From Ideonella benzenivorans (GTDB lineage Bacteria; Pseudomonadota; Gammaproteobacteria; Burkholderiales; Burkholderiaceae_C), in contig NZ_JAGWCB010000010.1 of NCBI RefSeq assembly GCF_020387415.1, forward strand, positions 248,001 to 312,000: a DNA stretch of 64,000 nt. Direction: 5' to 3'. Shown in pieces: positions 35,343-43,794 of the stretch. Positions within the stretch are counted from its first letter, which is position 1. Each line of letters begins with the position of its first letter. A program made the translations under genes and the position numbers. Below the pieces are notes generated by a model, which was not told the origin of the DNA, ran no database searches, and saw nothing but the letters and a program-made list of their open reading frames with translations.

Positions 35343-36547
35343 AGTCACTGCTTATCCTCACCCCACGTTACCCGTACCCGGTCGTCGGCGGCGACCGGCT
35401 GCGCATCTATCAGCTCTGCAAGTCGCTGTCCGCGCACCATCGCCTGACGCTGCTGAGCTTGTGCGATAGCCCCGCAGAGATGGCCATGCCACTACCGGAT
35501 GACAAGGTGTTCACCTCGATAGAGCGCGTGTACCTTCCGCGCTGGCGTTCTTGGCTGAACTGCCTCTCGGCGTTGCCAAGCGAACTGCCACTACAAGTGG
35601 CCTACTATCGACACCGGGCATTCCGCGAACGCGCCGCCGCTCTGATGGCATCGCATGACGGCGCGCTCGCCCACCTGATTCGCGTGGGGGATGCCATCAA
35701 GGACTTCCCCGGCCCTAAATTTCTCGAGATGACGGATGCCATATCTCTGAACTACGAACGCATCCGAGAAACCCGCCACGCACGTAACGACCTTCGCTCA
35801 CGCATCTTTGCACTGGAATCACGACGTCTGCGCCGCTATGAAGAAGCGATCGTCGAACATTTTGATCACAGCTTCCTCGTTTCAGACATTGATCGTCGAT
35901 TCCTCTTCGAGACCCATCCAGAGCGCTTGGCACGTGTCAGCGTTTGCTCCAATGGAGTGGACCTGCGCGCGCTCCCCTATGCGTTTGATCCTTCCGGACG
36001 AGATGTCGTCTTCATTGGCAACATGCACAGCCTGCAAAACCTGGATGCTGCCACCTTCATGGCCACTGAGGTTCTCCCGCTTGTGCGCGCACACAACCCA
36101 GTAACGAGGCTTCGACTGATCGGACGCATTCATCCCGATCAGGCCAGCAGATTCGCCGCCATGGATGGCGTAGACGTCACCGGTGAAGTGCCGAACGTGG
36201 CCGCAGCGGCACGTGGTGGCGGTATCGGCGTCTGTCCACTACGGCTGGGGGCAGGTGTACAGAACAAGGTCCTGGAATACATGGCCTTGGGCCTGCCCAC
36301 TGTATCGACCACACTCGGCCTCGAAGGGTTCGAGGCACGCGACGGGCAGGAACTGCAAGTCGCTGATGATGCTGCTGGCCTCGCCCAAGCGGTGTTGGAC
36401 CTGCTTGCCAACCGCACGGCAGCTCAGGCCATGGCTATCGCAGCCCGAGCCTATGTCGAATCCCATCACTCATGGGAGGCAAAGCTCGCACCATTGGTCA
36501 TGCGCATCGACCAAGCTACCGGGTACCGCCGCCCAGCGGCACCCTGA
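35339..36547 (+). CDS. Family 4 glycosyltransferase (PEP-CTERM/EpsH-locus type)
   Basis: The 402-residue GT-B protein starts at GTG 35339 with VKSLLILTPRYPYPVVGGDR. It has DVVFIGNMHSLQNLDAATFM and VCPLRLGAGVQNKVLEYMALGLPTV, which resemble the sugar transferases found in exopolysaccharide loci with EpsH. This is the last gene of the plus-strand cluster. Its stop lies 4 bases from the stop of the convergent minus-strand gene, with no room for a terminator between them. Confidence 0.85.
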   Translation: MKSLLILTPRYPYPVVGGDRLRIYQLCKSLSAHHRLTLLSLCDSPAEMAMPLPDDKVFTSIERVYLPRWRSWLNCLSALPSELPLQVAYYRHRAFRERAAALMASHDGALAHLIRVGDAIKDFPGPKFLEMTDAISLNYERIRETRHARNDLRSRIFALESRRLRRYEEAIVEHFDHSFLVSDIDRRFLFETHPERLARVSVCSNGVDLRALPYAFDPSGRDVVFIGNMHSLQNLDAATFMATEVLPLVRAHNPVTRLRLIGRIHPDQASRFAAMDGVDVTGEVPNVAAAARGGGIGVCPLRLGAGVQNKVLEYMALGLPTVSTTLGLEGFEARDGQELQVADDAAGLAQAVLDLLANRTAAQAMAIAARAYVESHHSWEAKLAPLVMRIDQATGYRRPAAP

Positions 36548-36551
36548 AGTC

Positions 36552-37970
36552 TCAGTGCGGCGTCAGTATCAGCGCCGGTACATTCCCGCTATCGAACGCG
36601 TCACGGTCAAGCGGCTGGACAAACGGTGGCGCATGGTCACCTACAACTGCCACCATCGGCGTGGCCTGCAGTTTCGGCAGCGTTTCTGCGATCTGATCAA
36701 GGACGTCGCCCAACCGCTGCACCATCTGGCATGCGACGCTGGGCATGGCTTCGGAGGCACAACGACGTGCAAGTTCGACATCAACAGGTTCGTCATGCTG
36801 CGGCAGCGGCAAGTGCGTATCCAGCGTCACCACGTAGGTGAAGCTGCCAGGGCGCTCAGTCAACGTCGCCGCACGTGCCAGCACCTGCCCGTCACACACA
36901 CCCGGAAATGCGTCATTGCATGCCATCCGCAAAGGGATCTGCCCCGTCTCGAAACGTTGGGGCTGCAGGCCCAGTTCGGGCCACCAGCGCGCTCGCTCGA
37001 ACATTGAGAGATTGAACCCATGCAAGCCTGCCGCCGGCTGCCCTTGTGCCGCGAAGATGCGCGGCAGACAACTACCCTCGTCCGCTGGCTTGAGCCGCGT
37101 GTAGTGCCCGCGCAGTCCGCACAGCACGCGCAACTCGCCGTAAGTGGTTGAACCGTAGAACGGATCGCTTGCACGCTGCACATTCCAACGTGCTTGAACC
37201 TTGGGCGTATCGAGACGGGCGTACAGCCAGTCACGGACGGCCGGACCGCGCGGCAGGCCCATGGACTCGACGAGCACCAGCAACTCGCTGCCATTCGGAT
37301 GCGCAGCCTTCCAGGCCCGCATCTGCTCGTAGACCGGTGCCTTGGCCCAGCGCTTCATCGGGACAGTAGAACCTCGCCACGCGGCGCGCTGCTCTGCATA
37401 AATGTTCCACCCAGGACTGCCAGCGATATTGACAGGAAGATGAAAACGGTCCGCCCCCATTCCTAGGATACGGTTCGAACCGTTGGCCGTGTCCACGCCA
37501 AGCATCCCCACCGTCAAGGCAACCAGTGCCAGGAACATAGGCAGCGTCGGCCGAGCCCGTGCAAGCATGCGCAGCACCAGCAGGCCGCACAATACCAACG
37601 CCACGACCGCCGGCAGTACCTTCCATGAAACGATACGCCCGATTTCTATCGTGTCGAGATAACGCGCAGATGCAATGAACTCACCTGTGTCAACGAAGTG
37701 ATAGCAGCGCGCGACATCGCGCGCGATCTCAACCCCCCAGGCCGCTGCGAGCGCCGCTGGCCCGACGCGAGGCAGCGCCACCGCCATCAGCAATGCCAGC
37801 AGAAAGTCGACATTGAACAGCGGCCGGTCGATCGCATACTGGCTCGCAGCGATCCAGAACGGGGCTTGAACGAGCACAACAGCGCCAGCCAGGCATGCGA
37901 AGCCCAGAACCGGATGCACGCCGGTCGCACGCGAAGATGCGAAGACATATGGGAAGTTGCCGTCAGCCAT
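36552..37970 (-). CDS. Alkaline-phosphatase-superfamily membrane transferase (LtaS/OpgB/EptA-like)
   Basis: The 472-residue protein has four or five N-terminal membrane spans (about residues 20-160) and a periplasmic sulfatase-fold domain. Putative metal and active-site residues follow the LtaS pattern: Glu235 (LVESMG), nucleophile Thr275 or Thr276 (FYGSTTYGELRVLCG), His386 (TLDTHLPL), and Asp445-His446 (VVGDHAPP). Enzymes of this group transfer phosphoglycerol or phosphoethanolamine from phospholipid to a glycan. The start at ATG 37970 overlaps the GDPD-like stop by 8 bases. It is the last gene of the minus-strand cluster and ends 4 bases from the convergent glycosyltransferase. The substrate is inferred, not shown. 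Confidence 0.78.
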   Translation of the reverse strand: MADGNFPYVFASSRATGVHPVLGFACLAGAVVLVQAPFWIAASQYAIDRPLFNVDFLLALLMAVALPRVGPAALAAAWGVEIARDVARCYHFVDTGEFIASARYLDTIEIGRIVSWKVLPAVVALVLCGLLVLRMLARARPTLPMFLALVALTVGMLGVDTANGSNRILGMGADRFHLPVNIAGSPGWNIYAEQRAAWRGSTVPMKRWAKAPVYEQMRAWKAAHPNGSELLVLVESMGLPRGPAVRDWLYARLDTPKVQARWNVQRASDPFYGSTTYGELRVLCGLRGHYTRLKPADEGSCLPRIFAAQGQPAAGLHGFNLSMFERARWWPELGLQPQRFETGQIPLRMACNDAFPGVCDGQVLARAATLTERPGSFTYVVTLDTHLPLPQHDEPVDVELARRCASEAMPSVACQMVQRLGDVLDQIAETLPKLQATPMVAVVGDHAPPFVQPLDRDAFDSGNVPALILTPH

Positions 37971-38835
37971 GACCGCAGCGCACGTCAGTGCGTGTGTAGA
38001 TACCGCGCACACGCGCCGCCTGTGCCTCATGCCAAGCTTCGCAGTCGTGCACAGGATGGACAAACATCGACAAGCCGTCTGGCCGATGGGAAAAAGCAGC
38101 CAGACGCCACATAGGCAGGGTGAAGGCACGCACACCTAAACGGGCACCCTCCCGGGCAACCGTGTCGACCGAGCGATGCGACAGATAGGCGGTGACGATA
38201 GGCCCCGGCAGGTCCAACTGAGCTTGCCAACGCTTGAACAAGGCCACGTCCTCTGGCCGGTACAACTGGAACACGACCTGCCTGGCCCGCCCATCGGCAC
38301 GCAGTGCCTGCACCACCCGCTCACCTGTCGCGGCGAAGTCGCTCTTGATGTCGAGAACCACCCAGGCCCCGGCCGGCAACGCGGCCATCAATGACTCAAA
38401 GGTGCATGCCTGCGCTGCCCTTGGCGTACCAGGATCGTGAGCGCAACGCAACTCGCCGCCGGCCTCCAACGAAAGGTCCACCTCGAGCAGGCGCATGCCC
38501 GCTGCCACCGCACGCCGCATTGCGGCAACGCTGTTCGCCTCCGGGCCACCTGAATCGCCCAAAGCATGTGCAATGCGTACGGGTGACGGGCCAGCGTCAT
38601 CCAGCCACGCATAGTCCTGCGGCTGACGCAAGGGGTGGACGCGCGCCCAATCCTCGCCAAGGGCGAAGTGTCCCCAGACATCCTGCAGATGCTCGCCGAA
38701 CCAGGCGACGTCAGCCTCATGCGCCAATGCCTTGATCTTCGTGCGGACAGGGGGAAGAGCGAGGGCGATGACAAACAGGACCGCCACAGCAAAGGCAAAA
38801 CGGATGTGCCTGCTTCTGCCGCTTTGCAGTCTCAT
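37963..38835 (-). CDS. Membrane-anchored GDPD/PI-PLC-like phosphodiesterase
   Basis: The 290-residue protein has one N-terminal membrane anchor (about residues 12-30) and a periplasmic TIM-barrel domain of the glycerophosphodiester phosphodiesterase superfamily. His90 (IAHALGD), Asn101, Glu118 and Asp120 (LLEVDLS), and His133-Asp134 (CAHDPG) match the catalytic pattern. The usual His-Arg of the HRG motif is His-Ala here, which suggests altered substrate recognition. The ATG at 38835 overlaps the dehydratase stop as ATGA and its own stop is overlapped by the next gene. Pairing with an LtaS-like transferase suggests that it adds, trims or recycles glycerophosphate-type groups on the glycan. Confidence 0.78.
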   Translation of the reverse strand: MRLQSGRSRHIRFAFAVAVLFVIALALPPVRTKIKALAHEADVAWFGEHLQDVWGHFALGEDWARVHPLRQPQDYAWLDDAGPSPVRIAHALGDSGGPEANSVAAMRRAVAAGMRLLEVDLSLEAGGELRCAHDPGTPRAAQACTFESLMAALPAGAWVVLDIKSDFAATGERVVQALRADGRARQVVFQLYRPEDVALFKRWQAQLDLPGPIVTAYLSHRSVDTVAREGARLGVRAFTLPMWRLAAFSHRPDGLSMFVHPVHDCEAWHEAQAARVRGIYTRTDVRCGHG

Positions 38836-40730
38836 TGGCGGGTCCCGCTGCTCGGTTGCCGATATTCGACAATCAGTTCGCTTAATAATTGGCGGATCGT
38901 ATCGTCGGAAGGATGCCTGCCCAGTGAGTCCGCCTTCATGAGCCATGGACCGACACGTATGCTGGTCACGCCATCGTCGAGTTTGGCGACAAACAGACGC
39001 TCAATGCGCGTGGGCAGTGTGGTGTCACTTGACGCAAGCAACTCTTCATACAGCTTCTCTCCTGGCCGAAGCCCCGTGTACTCCACACGTATATCCTGCT
39101 CCGTCCGCCCTGCCAACCGGATCATGTCCCGGGCCAGATCCACGATCTTCACCGGCTCGCCCATGTCCAGCACCAGCACCTGGCCGCTTTCTCCAATGGC
39201 TGCAGCCTGCACAACCAACCGGGCAGCCTCCGGAATCGTCATGAAGTAGCGAATGATCTCCGGGTGGGTCACGGTGATTGGCCCGCCGCGCGCAATCTGT
39301 TCCTTGAACTTCGGAATCACGCTGCCGCTGCTGCCCAGCACATTGCCAAAGCGCACCGCCATGAAACGGGTGCCTTGGTGCTTGGTGGCCATGGCGGAGA
39401 TGACCAGTTCGGCGGCGCGCTTGGTGGCGCCCATCACGTTGGTGGGGTTCACCGCCTTGTCGGTGCTGATCAGCACGAAGCGCTCGACGCCCGCCTCGGC
39501 CGCGGCCAGGGCCGCGTGGTAGGTGCCCAGGGTGTTGTTGCGCAGCGCAGCCCAGGCGTTGTCCACCTCCATCAGCGGCACGTGCTTGTAGGCCGCGGCG
39601 TGGAAGACGACCTGCGGCTTGGTGCGCTGGAAGATGGCGCGCAGTCCCTCCAGGTCCTTCACATCGCCGATCAGCTTGAGCACCTCCAGCTGAGGGAAAC
39701 GCAGCGCCAAGTCCTGCTCGATGGTGTAGAGGTTGAACTCGGACAACTCCACCACCACCAGCCGGGCCGGCTGGTAGCGGGCCACCTGGCGGCACAGTTC
39801 GCTACCAATGCTGCCGCCGCCGCCGGTGACCAGCACCGTCTTGCCACGCAGCACCTCGCCGATGCCGTTCTCGTCCAGCTGCACCGGCTCGCGGCCCAGC
39901 AGGTCCTCGGGCTCGATGTCGCGCACGCGGTTGACCTGATCGCCGCGCTGTAGCTCCTCAGCCGACGGCACGGTCAGCACCGGCAGGCCGGTGGCGCCGG
40001 CCAGCTCCACGGCCCGCCGCCGTTGCGCCGAGGTGGCGGCCGGCAAGGCGATGATCAGGTGCGTCACGTCCCCCCGCACGCCGGGGTCCTTCACCGCCGT
40101 CAGCGGCCCCAGCACCGGCACACCGGCAATGCGCGCGCCCTGCTTGGCAGGGTCGTCATCCAGCAGGCCCAGCACCACCCAGCCCTGGTGCTGGATGCCA
40201 GCCAGCAGCCGCTTGGCGGCCTCGCCGGCGCCCAGCACCAGCGCCCGCTTCTCCGGCCCGGCCTCGCCACTGATGCGCGCCCGCGCATGCTCGTAGAGCG
40301 CGCGGTAGAGCAGGCGCACGCCGCTGACGGCCATCAGCACCACGAAGGGGTGCAGAGCCAGCACGGCCCGCGGCACACCGTAGAGCTGCAGGCCCATCGT
40401 GCCGGCTGCGCTGACCACCCCAGCCACCAGGCAGGCCAGCGTCAGGCGCTTGATCTCGCCAAAGCCGGAGAAGCGCCACATGCCTTGCGGCACCCGCAAC
40501 GCGACAAAGGCCGACAGATACACCACCACCACGCCGACCAGCACCCACAGGTCATAAGGCGGGCGCTCGTGCAGCCAGCGCTCAAACCCCATGCGGAACA
40601 GGTAGGTGGCGTGCCAAGCCACCACCACCATCCCGGCATCGATGGCCAGGGACAAGGGCACGCGGTGCGGACGCAGCCGGGCCAGGAACCGGTCCAGTCG
40701 GTGCCAGACGGAGGAGGACGGAGTGTTCAT
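38832..40730 (-). CDS. Membrane-bound UDP-sugar 4,6-dehydratase (WbpM/CapD/PglF family)
   Basis: This large 632-residue enzyme has four N-terminal membrane spans (about 28-140), a first Rossmann domain (ALVLGAGEAAKRLL, 163-176) and the catalytic SDR domain (VLVTGGGGSIGSELC, from 299). The active site shows STDKA (422-426) with Met433 and Lys437 in place of the Tyr-Lys pair. This Ser-Met-Lys arrangement is typical of WbpM-type enzymes. It most likely converts UDP-GlcNAc to UDP-4-keto-6-deoxy-GlcNAc, feeding the DegT aminotransferase two genes upstream. Length matches WbpM and PglF. The gene starts 30 bases after the initiating transferase. Confidence 0.92.
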   Translation of the reverse strand: MNTPSSSVWHRLDRFLARLRPHRVPLSLAIDAGMVVVAWHATYLFRMGFERWLHERPPYDLWVLVGVVVVYLSAFVALRVPQGMWRFSGFGEIKRLTLACLVAGVVSAAGTMGLQLYGVPRAVLALHPFVVLMAVSGVRLLYRALYEHARARISGEAGPEKRALVLGAGEAAKRLLAGIQHQGWVVLGLLDDDPAKQGARIAGVPVLGPLTAVKDPGVRGDVTHLIIALPAATSAQRRRAVELAGATGLPVLTVPSAEELQRGDQVNRVRDIEPEDLLGREPVQLDENGIGEVLRGKTVLVTGGGGSIGSELCRQVARYQPARLVVVELSEFNLYTIEQDLALRFPQLEVLKLIGDVKDLEGLRAIFQRTKPQVVFHAAAYKHVPLMEVDNAWAALRNNTLGTYHAALAAAEAGVERFVLISTDKAVNPTNVMGATKRAAELVISAMATKHQGTRFMAVRFGNVLGSSGSVIPKFKEQIARGGPITVTHPEIIRYFMTIPEAARLVVQAAAIGESGQVLVLDMGEPVKIVDLARDMIRLAGRTEQDIRVEYTGLRPGEKLYEELLASSDTTLPTRIERLFVAKLDDGVTSIRVGPWLMKADSLGRHPSDDTIRQLLSELIVEYRQPSSGTRQ

Positions 40731-40760
40731 GTTGGAAAACGATTCAGAACCGACGCCGGC

Positions 40761-41354
40761 TCAGCGGGTCAGCAGCACACGCAGGCTGCGCAGCACCACG
40801 CCCAGGTCGGTCCACAGCGAGGCATGGGCCGCATAGTCGGCCGCACAGGCCAGCTTGGCCGGCAGGATGACGTCGATGTATTCGCGCTCCGGGTCGGCCG
40901 CGGCCGCCAGTTGCGCCGATTCGTTGCGAAAGCGCAGCGAGGCCGGGTCGGTGATGCCCGGCCGCACCGACAGCACCACATCCTTCAGCGCCACCGGGTA
41001 ATGCGCCACGTAGCGCGGCACCTCGGGCCGCGGGCCGACCAGGCTCATCGTGCCCTGCACCACGTCGAGCAGTTGGGGCAGTTCGTCCAGCCGGTGCGCG
41101 CGCAGAAAGGCGCCCACCCGGGTGATGCGCGCATCGGCACCCACGGTCAGCTGGCCGTGCCGCTCGGCGTCCACCCGCATGGTGCGGAACTTGTGGATGC
41201 GAAACGGCCGGCCGCCCCGCCCCACCCGCTCCTGGCGGAAGAAGACCGGGCCCGGTGAGTCGAGCTTGATGGCCAACGCCACCAGCAGGCCCGGCAGCGC
41301 CAGCAGCGCCAGCCCCAGGCCGGCGGCAATCAGGTCAAACAGGCGCTTGGCCAT
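40761..41354 (-). CDS. Monotopic phosphoglycosyl transferase (PglC/WcaJ-type initiating enzyme)
   Basis: This 197-residue bacterial sugar transferase has one N-terminal re-entrant hydrophobic segment (about residues 6-28) with the SPGPVFFRQERVG motif, KFRTMRVDAE, LDELPQLLDVVQG and MSLVGPRPEVPRY. The Asp-Glu pair in HRLDELPQ is catalytic in the family. It would move a sugar-1-phosphate, probably an N-acetylated 4-amino-4,6-dideoxy sugar, to undecaprenyl phosphate. The protein is the short form without the large membrane domain of WcaJ. It is the second initiating enzyme in the window, of an unrelated fold to the WecA-like one at 20746. Confidence 0.92.
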   Translation of the reverse strand: MAKRLFDLIAAGLGLALLALPGLLVALAIKLDSPGPVFFRQERVGRGGRPFRIHKFRTMRVDAERHGQLTVGADARITRVGAFLRAHRLDELPQLLDVVQGTMSLVGPRPEVPRYVAHYPVALKDVVLSVRPGITDPASLRFRNESAQLAAAADPEREYIDVILPAKLACAADYAAHASLWTDLGVVLRSLRVLLTR

Positions 41355-41377
41355 GGGATCGGGCAGGCTCCGGGGGC

Positions 41378-42556
41378 TCAGGCGCGCAGCGCCTTGCGCG
41401 CGGCGGCCGCCACGCGCTGCACATCCGCGTCGGTCATGCGGGTGTAGAGCGGCAGGCTGACGATGCGCTCGAAGGCCCGCTGGCTGTGCGGGAAGTCCTC
41501 GGCCTTCAGGCCGTAGTGTTCCTTCCAGTACGGGTGCTGGTGCAGCGGGATGTAGTGCACGCTGCAGCCAATGCCGTCAGCGTAAAGCGACTCGATGAAG
41601 GCTTCGCGCGTGATGGGCGCGGCGTCGGTCAACTCGACCACGTACAGGTGCCAGGCATGCAAGTCCCCCGCCAGCGGCTGGGGCGGCAGGCGCAACGGCA
41701 GGCCGGCCAGGGCCTGGGCATAGGCCGCGGCCAGCTCGGCACGGCGGGCCTGGAAGGCCTGCAAGCGCTTCAACTGGTGCAGGCCCAGCGCGGCGGCGAT
41801 GTCGGTCAGGTTGTACTTGAAGCCGGGCGCGACGATCTCGTAGTACCAGCTGGGCACCTTGGCGGTGAAGCGGTCGAAGGCGTCGCGGTTGATGCCATGC
41901 AGGCGCATCACCTTGGCGCGCGCGGCCACCTCGGGGTGGCGCGTCACCAGCATGCCGCCCTCGCCCGTGGTCATGGTCTTGTTGGCGTAGAAGCTGAACA
42001 CGGTGGCGTCGCTGTCCAGCGTGCCGATGCGCTGGCCGCGGTGGGTGGTGGGCAGCGCATGGGCCGCGTCCTCCACCACCTTCAGGCCATGGCGCTTCGC
42101 GATGGCGAGGATGGCCGTCATGTCGGCCGCCAGGCCGCCGTAGTGCACGGGCACCACACACTTGGTGCGCGGGGTGATGGCCACCTCCAGCGCTGCGGGG
42201 CTGATGCAGTAAGTCGCCGGGTCGATGTCCACCAGCTTCACGTCCGCGCCCAGGTAGCGGGCCACCTCGGCGCTGGCGGTGAAGGTGTGGGTGGTGGTGA
42301 TGACCTCGTCGCCCGGACCCACGCCCACCGCCTCCAGTGCCAGGTGCAGGCCAGCGGTGGCGGAATTGACGGCGATGGATTCCAACGACGGGTCGCCCAG
42401 GAATTCGGTGAACGCCGCCTCGAAGCGCTTGGCCTTGGGGCCGGTGGTGATCCAGCCCGAGCGCAGGGTGTCCACCACCTCGGCAATCTCTTCCTCGCCG
42501 ATCTCCGGCAGGGCAAAGGGCAAGAACGGCAGATTCGGTGTGTTGTCAGCAGTCAT
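41378..42556 (-). CDS. DegT/DnrJ/EryC1 sugar aminotransferase
   Basis: The 392-residue PLP enzyme has the family pattern [38 protein letters not shown] and the internal lysine Lys193 in [13 protein letters not shown]. It also has the C-terminal [12 protein letters not shown] motif seen in UDP-4-amino-sugar aminotransferases (PglE, ArnB, PseC types). With the WbpM-type dehydratase two genes downstream it probably forms UDP-4-amino-4,6-dideoxy-GlcNAc or a 4-epimer. The start at ATG 42556 is 5 bases after the upstream glycosyltransferase stop; the open frame extends further but lies within that gene. Confidence 0.9.
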   Translation of the reverse strand: MTADNTPNLPFLPFALPEIGEEEIAEVVDTLRSGWITTGPKAKRFEAAFTEFLGDPSLESIAVNSATAGLHLALEAVGVGPGDEVITTTHTFTASAEVARYLGADVKLVDIDPATYCISPAALEVAITPRTKCVVPVHYGGLAADMTAILAIAKRHGLKVVEDAAHALPTTHRGQRIGTLDSDATVFSFYANKTMTTGEGGMLVTRHPEVAARAKVMRLHGINRDAFDRFTAKVPSWYYEIVAPGFKYNLTDIAAALGLHQLKRLQAFQARRAELAAAYAQALAGLPLRLPPQPLAGDLHAWHLYVVELTDAAPITREAFIESLYADGIGCSVHYIPLHQHPYWKEHYGLKAEDFPHSQRAFERIVSLPLYTRMTDADVQRVAAAARKALRA

Positions 42557-42561
42557 GGCAA

Positions 42562-43794
42562 TCAGGATTGTCCTCTGGCGCGCTGGCAGGCGGCCAGGAA
42601 GCGCGCCGCCAGCACGGGGTAGGTGTGTTCGGCCTGCACGAAGGCACGGCCGCGCTGGCCCATGGCGCGGCGCTCCTCGGCCGGCACGGCCAGCAGCTGG
42701 CGCAGGCCCTGCACCACCGCGGCGGGCGATTCGGGCGGCACGGTCACGCCGCAGCCGGCCTCGGCCACCGGGTCGTTGCCGGCCTCCACCGCGTGCAGCA
42801 CCGGGCAGCCGGCCATCAGGTAGTCCATCAGCTTGTTGGGGGCGATGCCGAAGCGGTAGATGGGCACCCGCTGCCAGCCGATGTAGGCGATGTCGATGGC
42901 GGCCAGGAAGGACGGGATCTGCGCCTTGGGGATGGGGCCGCACCAGTGCACCCGGTCCAGGCCCTCATCGGCCAGGCGGCGCACCAGGCGCTCGCGCTCG
43001 TGGCCGTCGCCCACCAGCACGATCTCCACCGCGTCTTCGCGCAGCTGCGCCGCGGCGTCCAGCAGCGTGTCCAGCGCATTGGGCAGGCCCATGGAGCCGG
43101 CATAGCCCAACACCGTGCGGCCGGCGGCGTGGGCCGCGTCGATCACCCGGGCCACCTCGGGCTTCAGCGGCGTGGGTGTACCGGCCCAATCGTCGGGCGA
43201 GATGCCATTGGGCACGATGCTGAGCTTCTTCAGGTCCAGCCCACGCGAGGCCATGTAGACGTGCACCTTGGGCAACATCGACACCACCACGTCCGCATCG
43301 CGGTAGGCCGTCTTCTCGGCCCAGCCGCACAGCAGCGCAAAGGGATGGTGGGGCGACATGCCGGACAGCTCGATGGGCGACAGCGGCCAGAGGTCGTGCA
43401 CCTCAAACACCAGCACCGCGCCGGCCCGGCGGGCGATGCGCCGCGCCACCCAGATGTCCATCGGGTAGGTGCTGGAGGCGATCACCACGTCCGGCTTGGC
43501 CTCGGCGATCAGCGCCGGCGTGCGCTGCCAGACCTGCTTCAGGAAGGCCCCGATGTTCTTCACCCGGCCCAGGCCATTGCCCTGGTAAGGCGGCGTGGGC
43601 AGCCAGTGGTAGGTGATGCCGTCCACCCCCTCGGTGCCGGCCTGGGGCTGGCGGGCCCGCACATGCGAGAAATCGGCCGCCACCATCGTCACGCGGTGGC
43701 CGGCGCGCACCCATTCGCGTGCCAGGTAGTAGGGCCGGTACTCCATGCCCAGCGCGGGCGTGCCGGCGTAGTGGTTCAGGTAGAGGATGTTCAT
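42562..43794 (-). CDS. Family 4 glycosyltransferase (WbuB/WcaI-like)
   Basis: The 410-residue GT-B protein has the N-terminus [20 protein letters not shown], then [23 protein letters not shown], which closely follows the WbuB group that transfers N-acetyl-fucosamine-type sugars. The C-terminal half has [28 protein letters not shown], and the E-x7-E region after [10 protein letters not shown]. The ATG at 43794 overlaps the stop of the preceding glycosyltransferase as ATGA. WbuB-like enzymes commonly act second after a PglC/WbpL-type initiator, which fits this cluster. Confidence 0.87.
   Translation of the reverse strand: MNILYLNHYAGTPALGMEYRPYYLAREWVRAGHRVTMVAADFSHVRARQPQAGTEGVDGITYHWLPTPPYQGNGLGRVKNIGAFLKQVWQRTPALIAEAKPDVVIASSTYPMDIWVARRIARRAGAVLVFEVHDLWPLSPIELSGMSPHHPFALLCGWAEKTAYRDADVVVSMLPKVHVYMASRGLDLKKLSIVPNGISPDDWAGTPTPLKPEVARVIDAAHAAGRTVLGYAGSMGLPNALDTLLDAAAQLREDAVEIVLVGDGHERERLVRRLADEGLDRVHWCGPIPKAQIPSFLAAIDIAYIGWQRVPIYRFGIAPNKLMDYLMAGCPVLHAVEAGNDPVAEAGCGVTVPPESPAAVVQGLRQLLAVPAEERRAMGQRGRAFVQAEHTYPVLAARFLAACQRARGQS

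Noticed and set aside
42557-42943. N-terminal extension of the DegT aminotransferase frame
   Set aside because: It overlaps the coding region of the upstream glycosyltransferase in another frame; the conserved start is at 42556.
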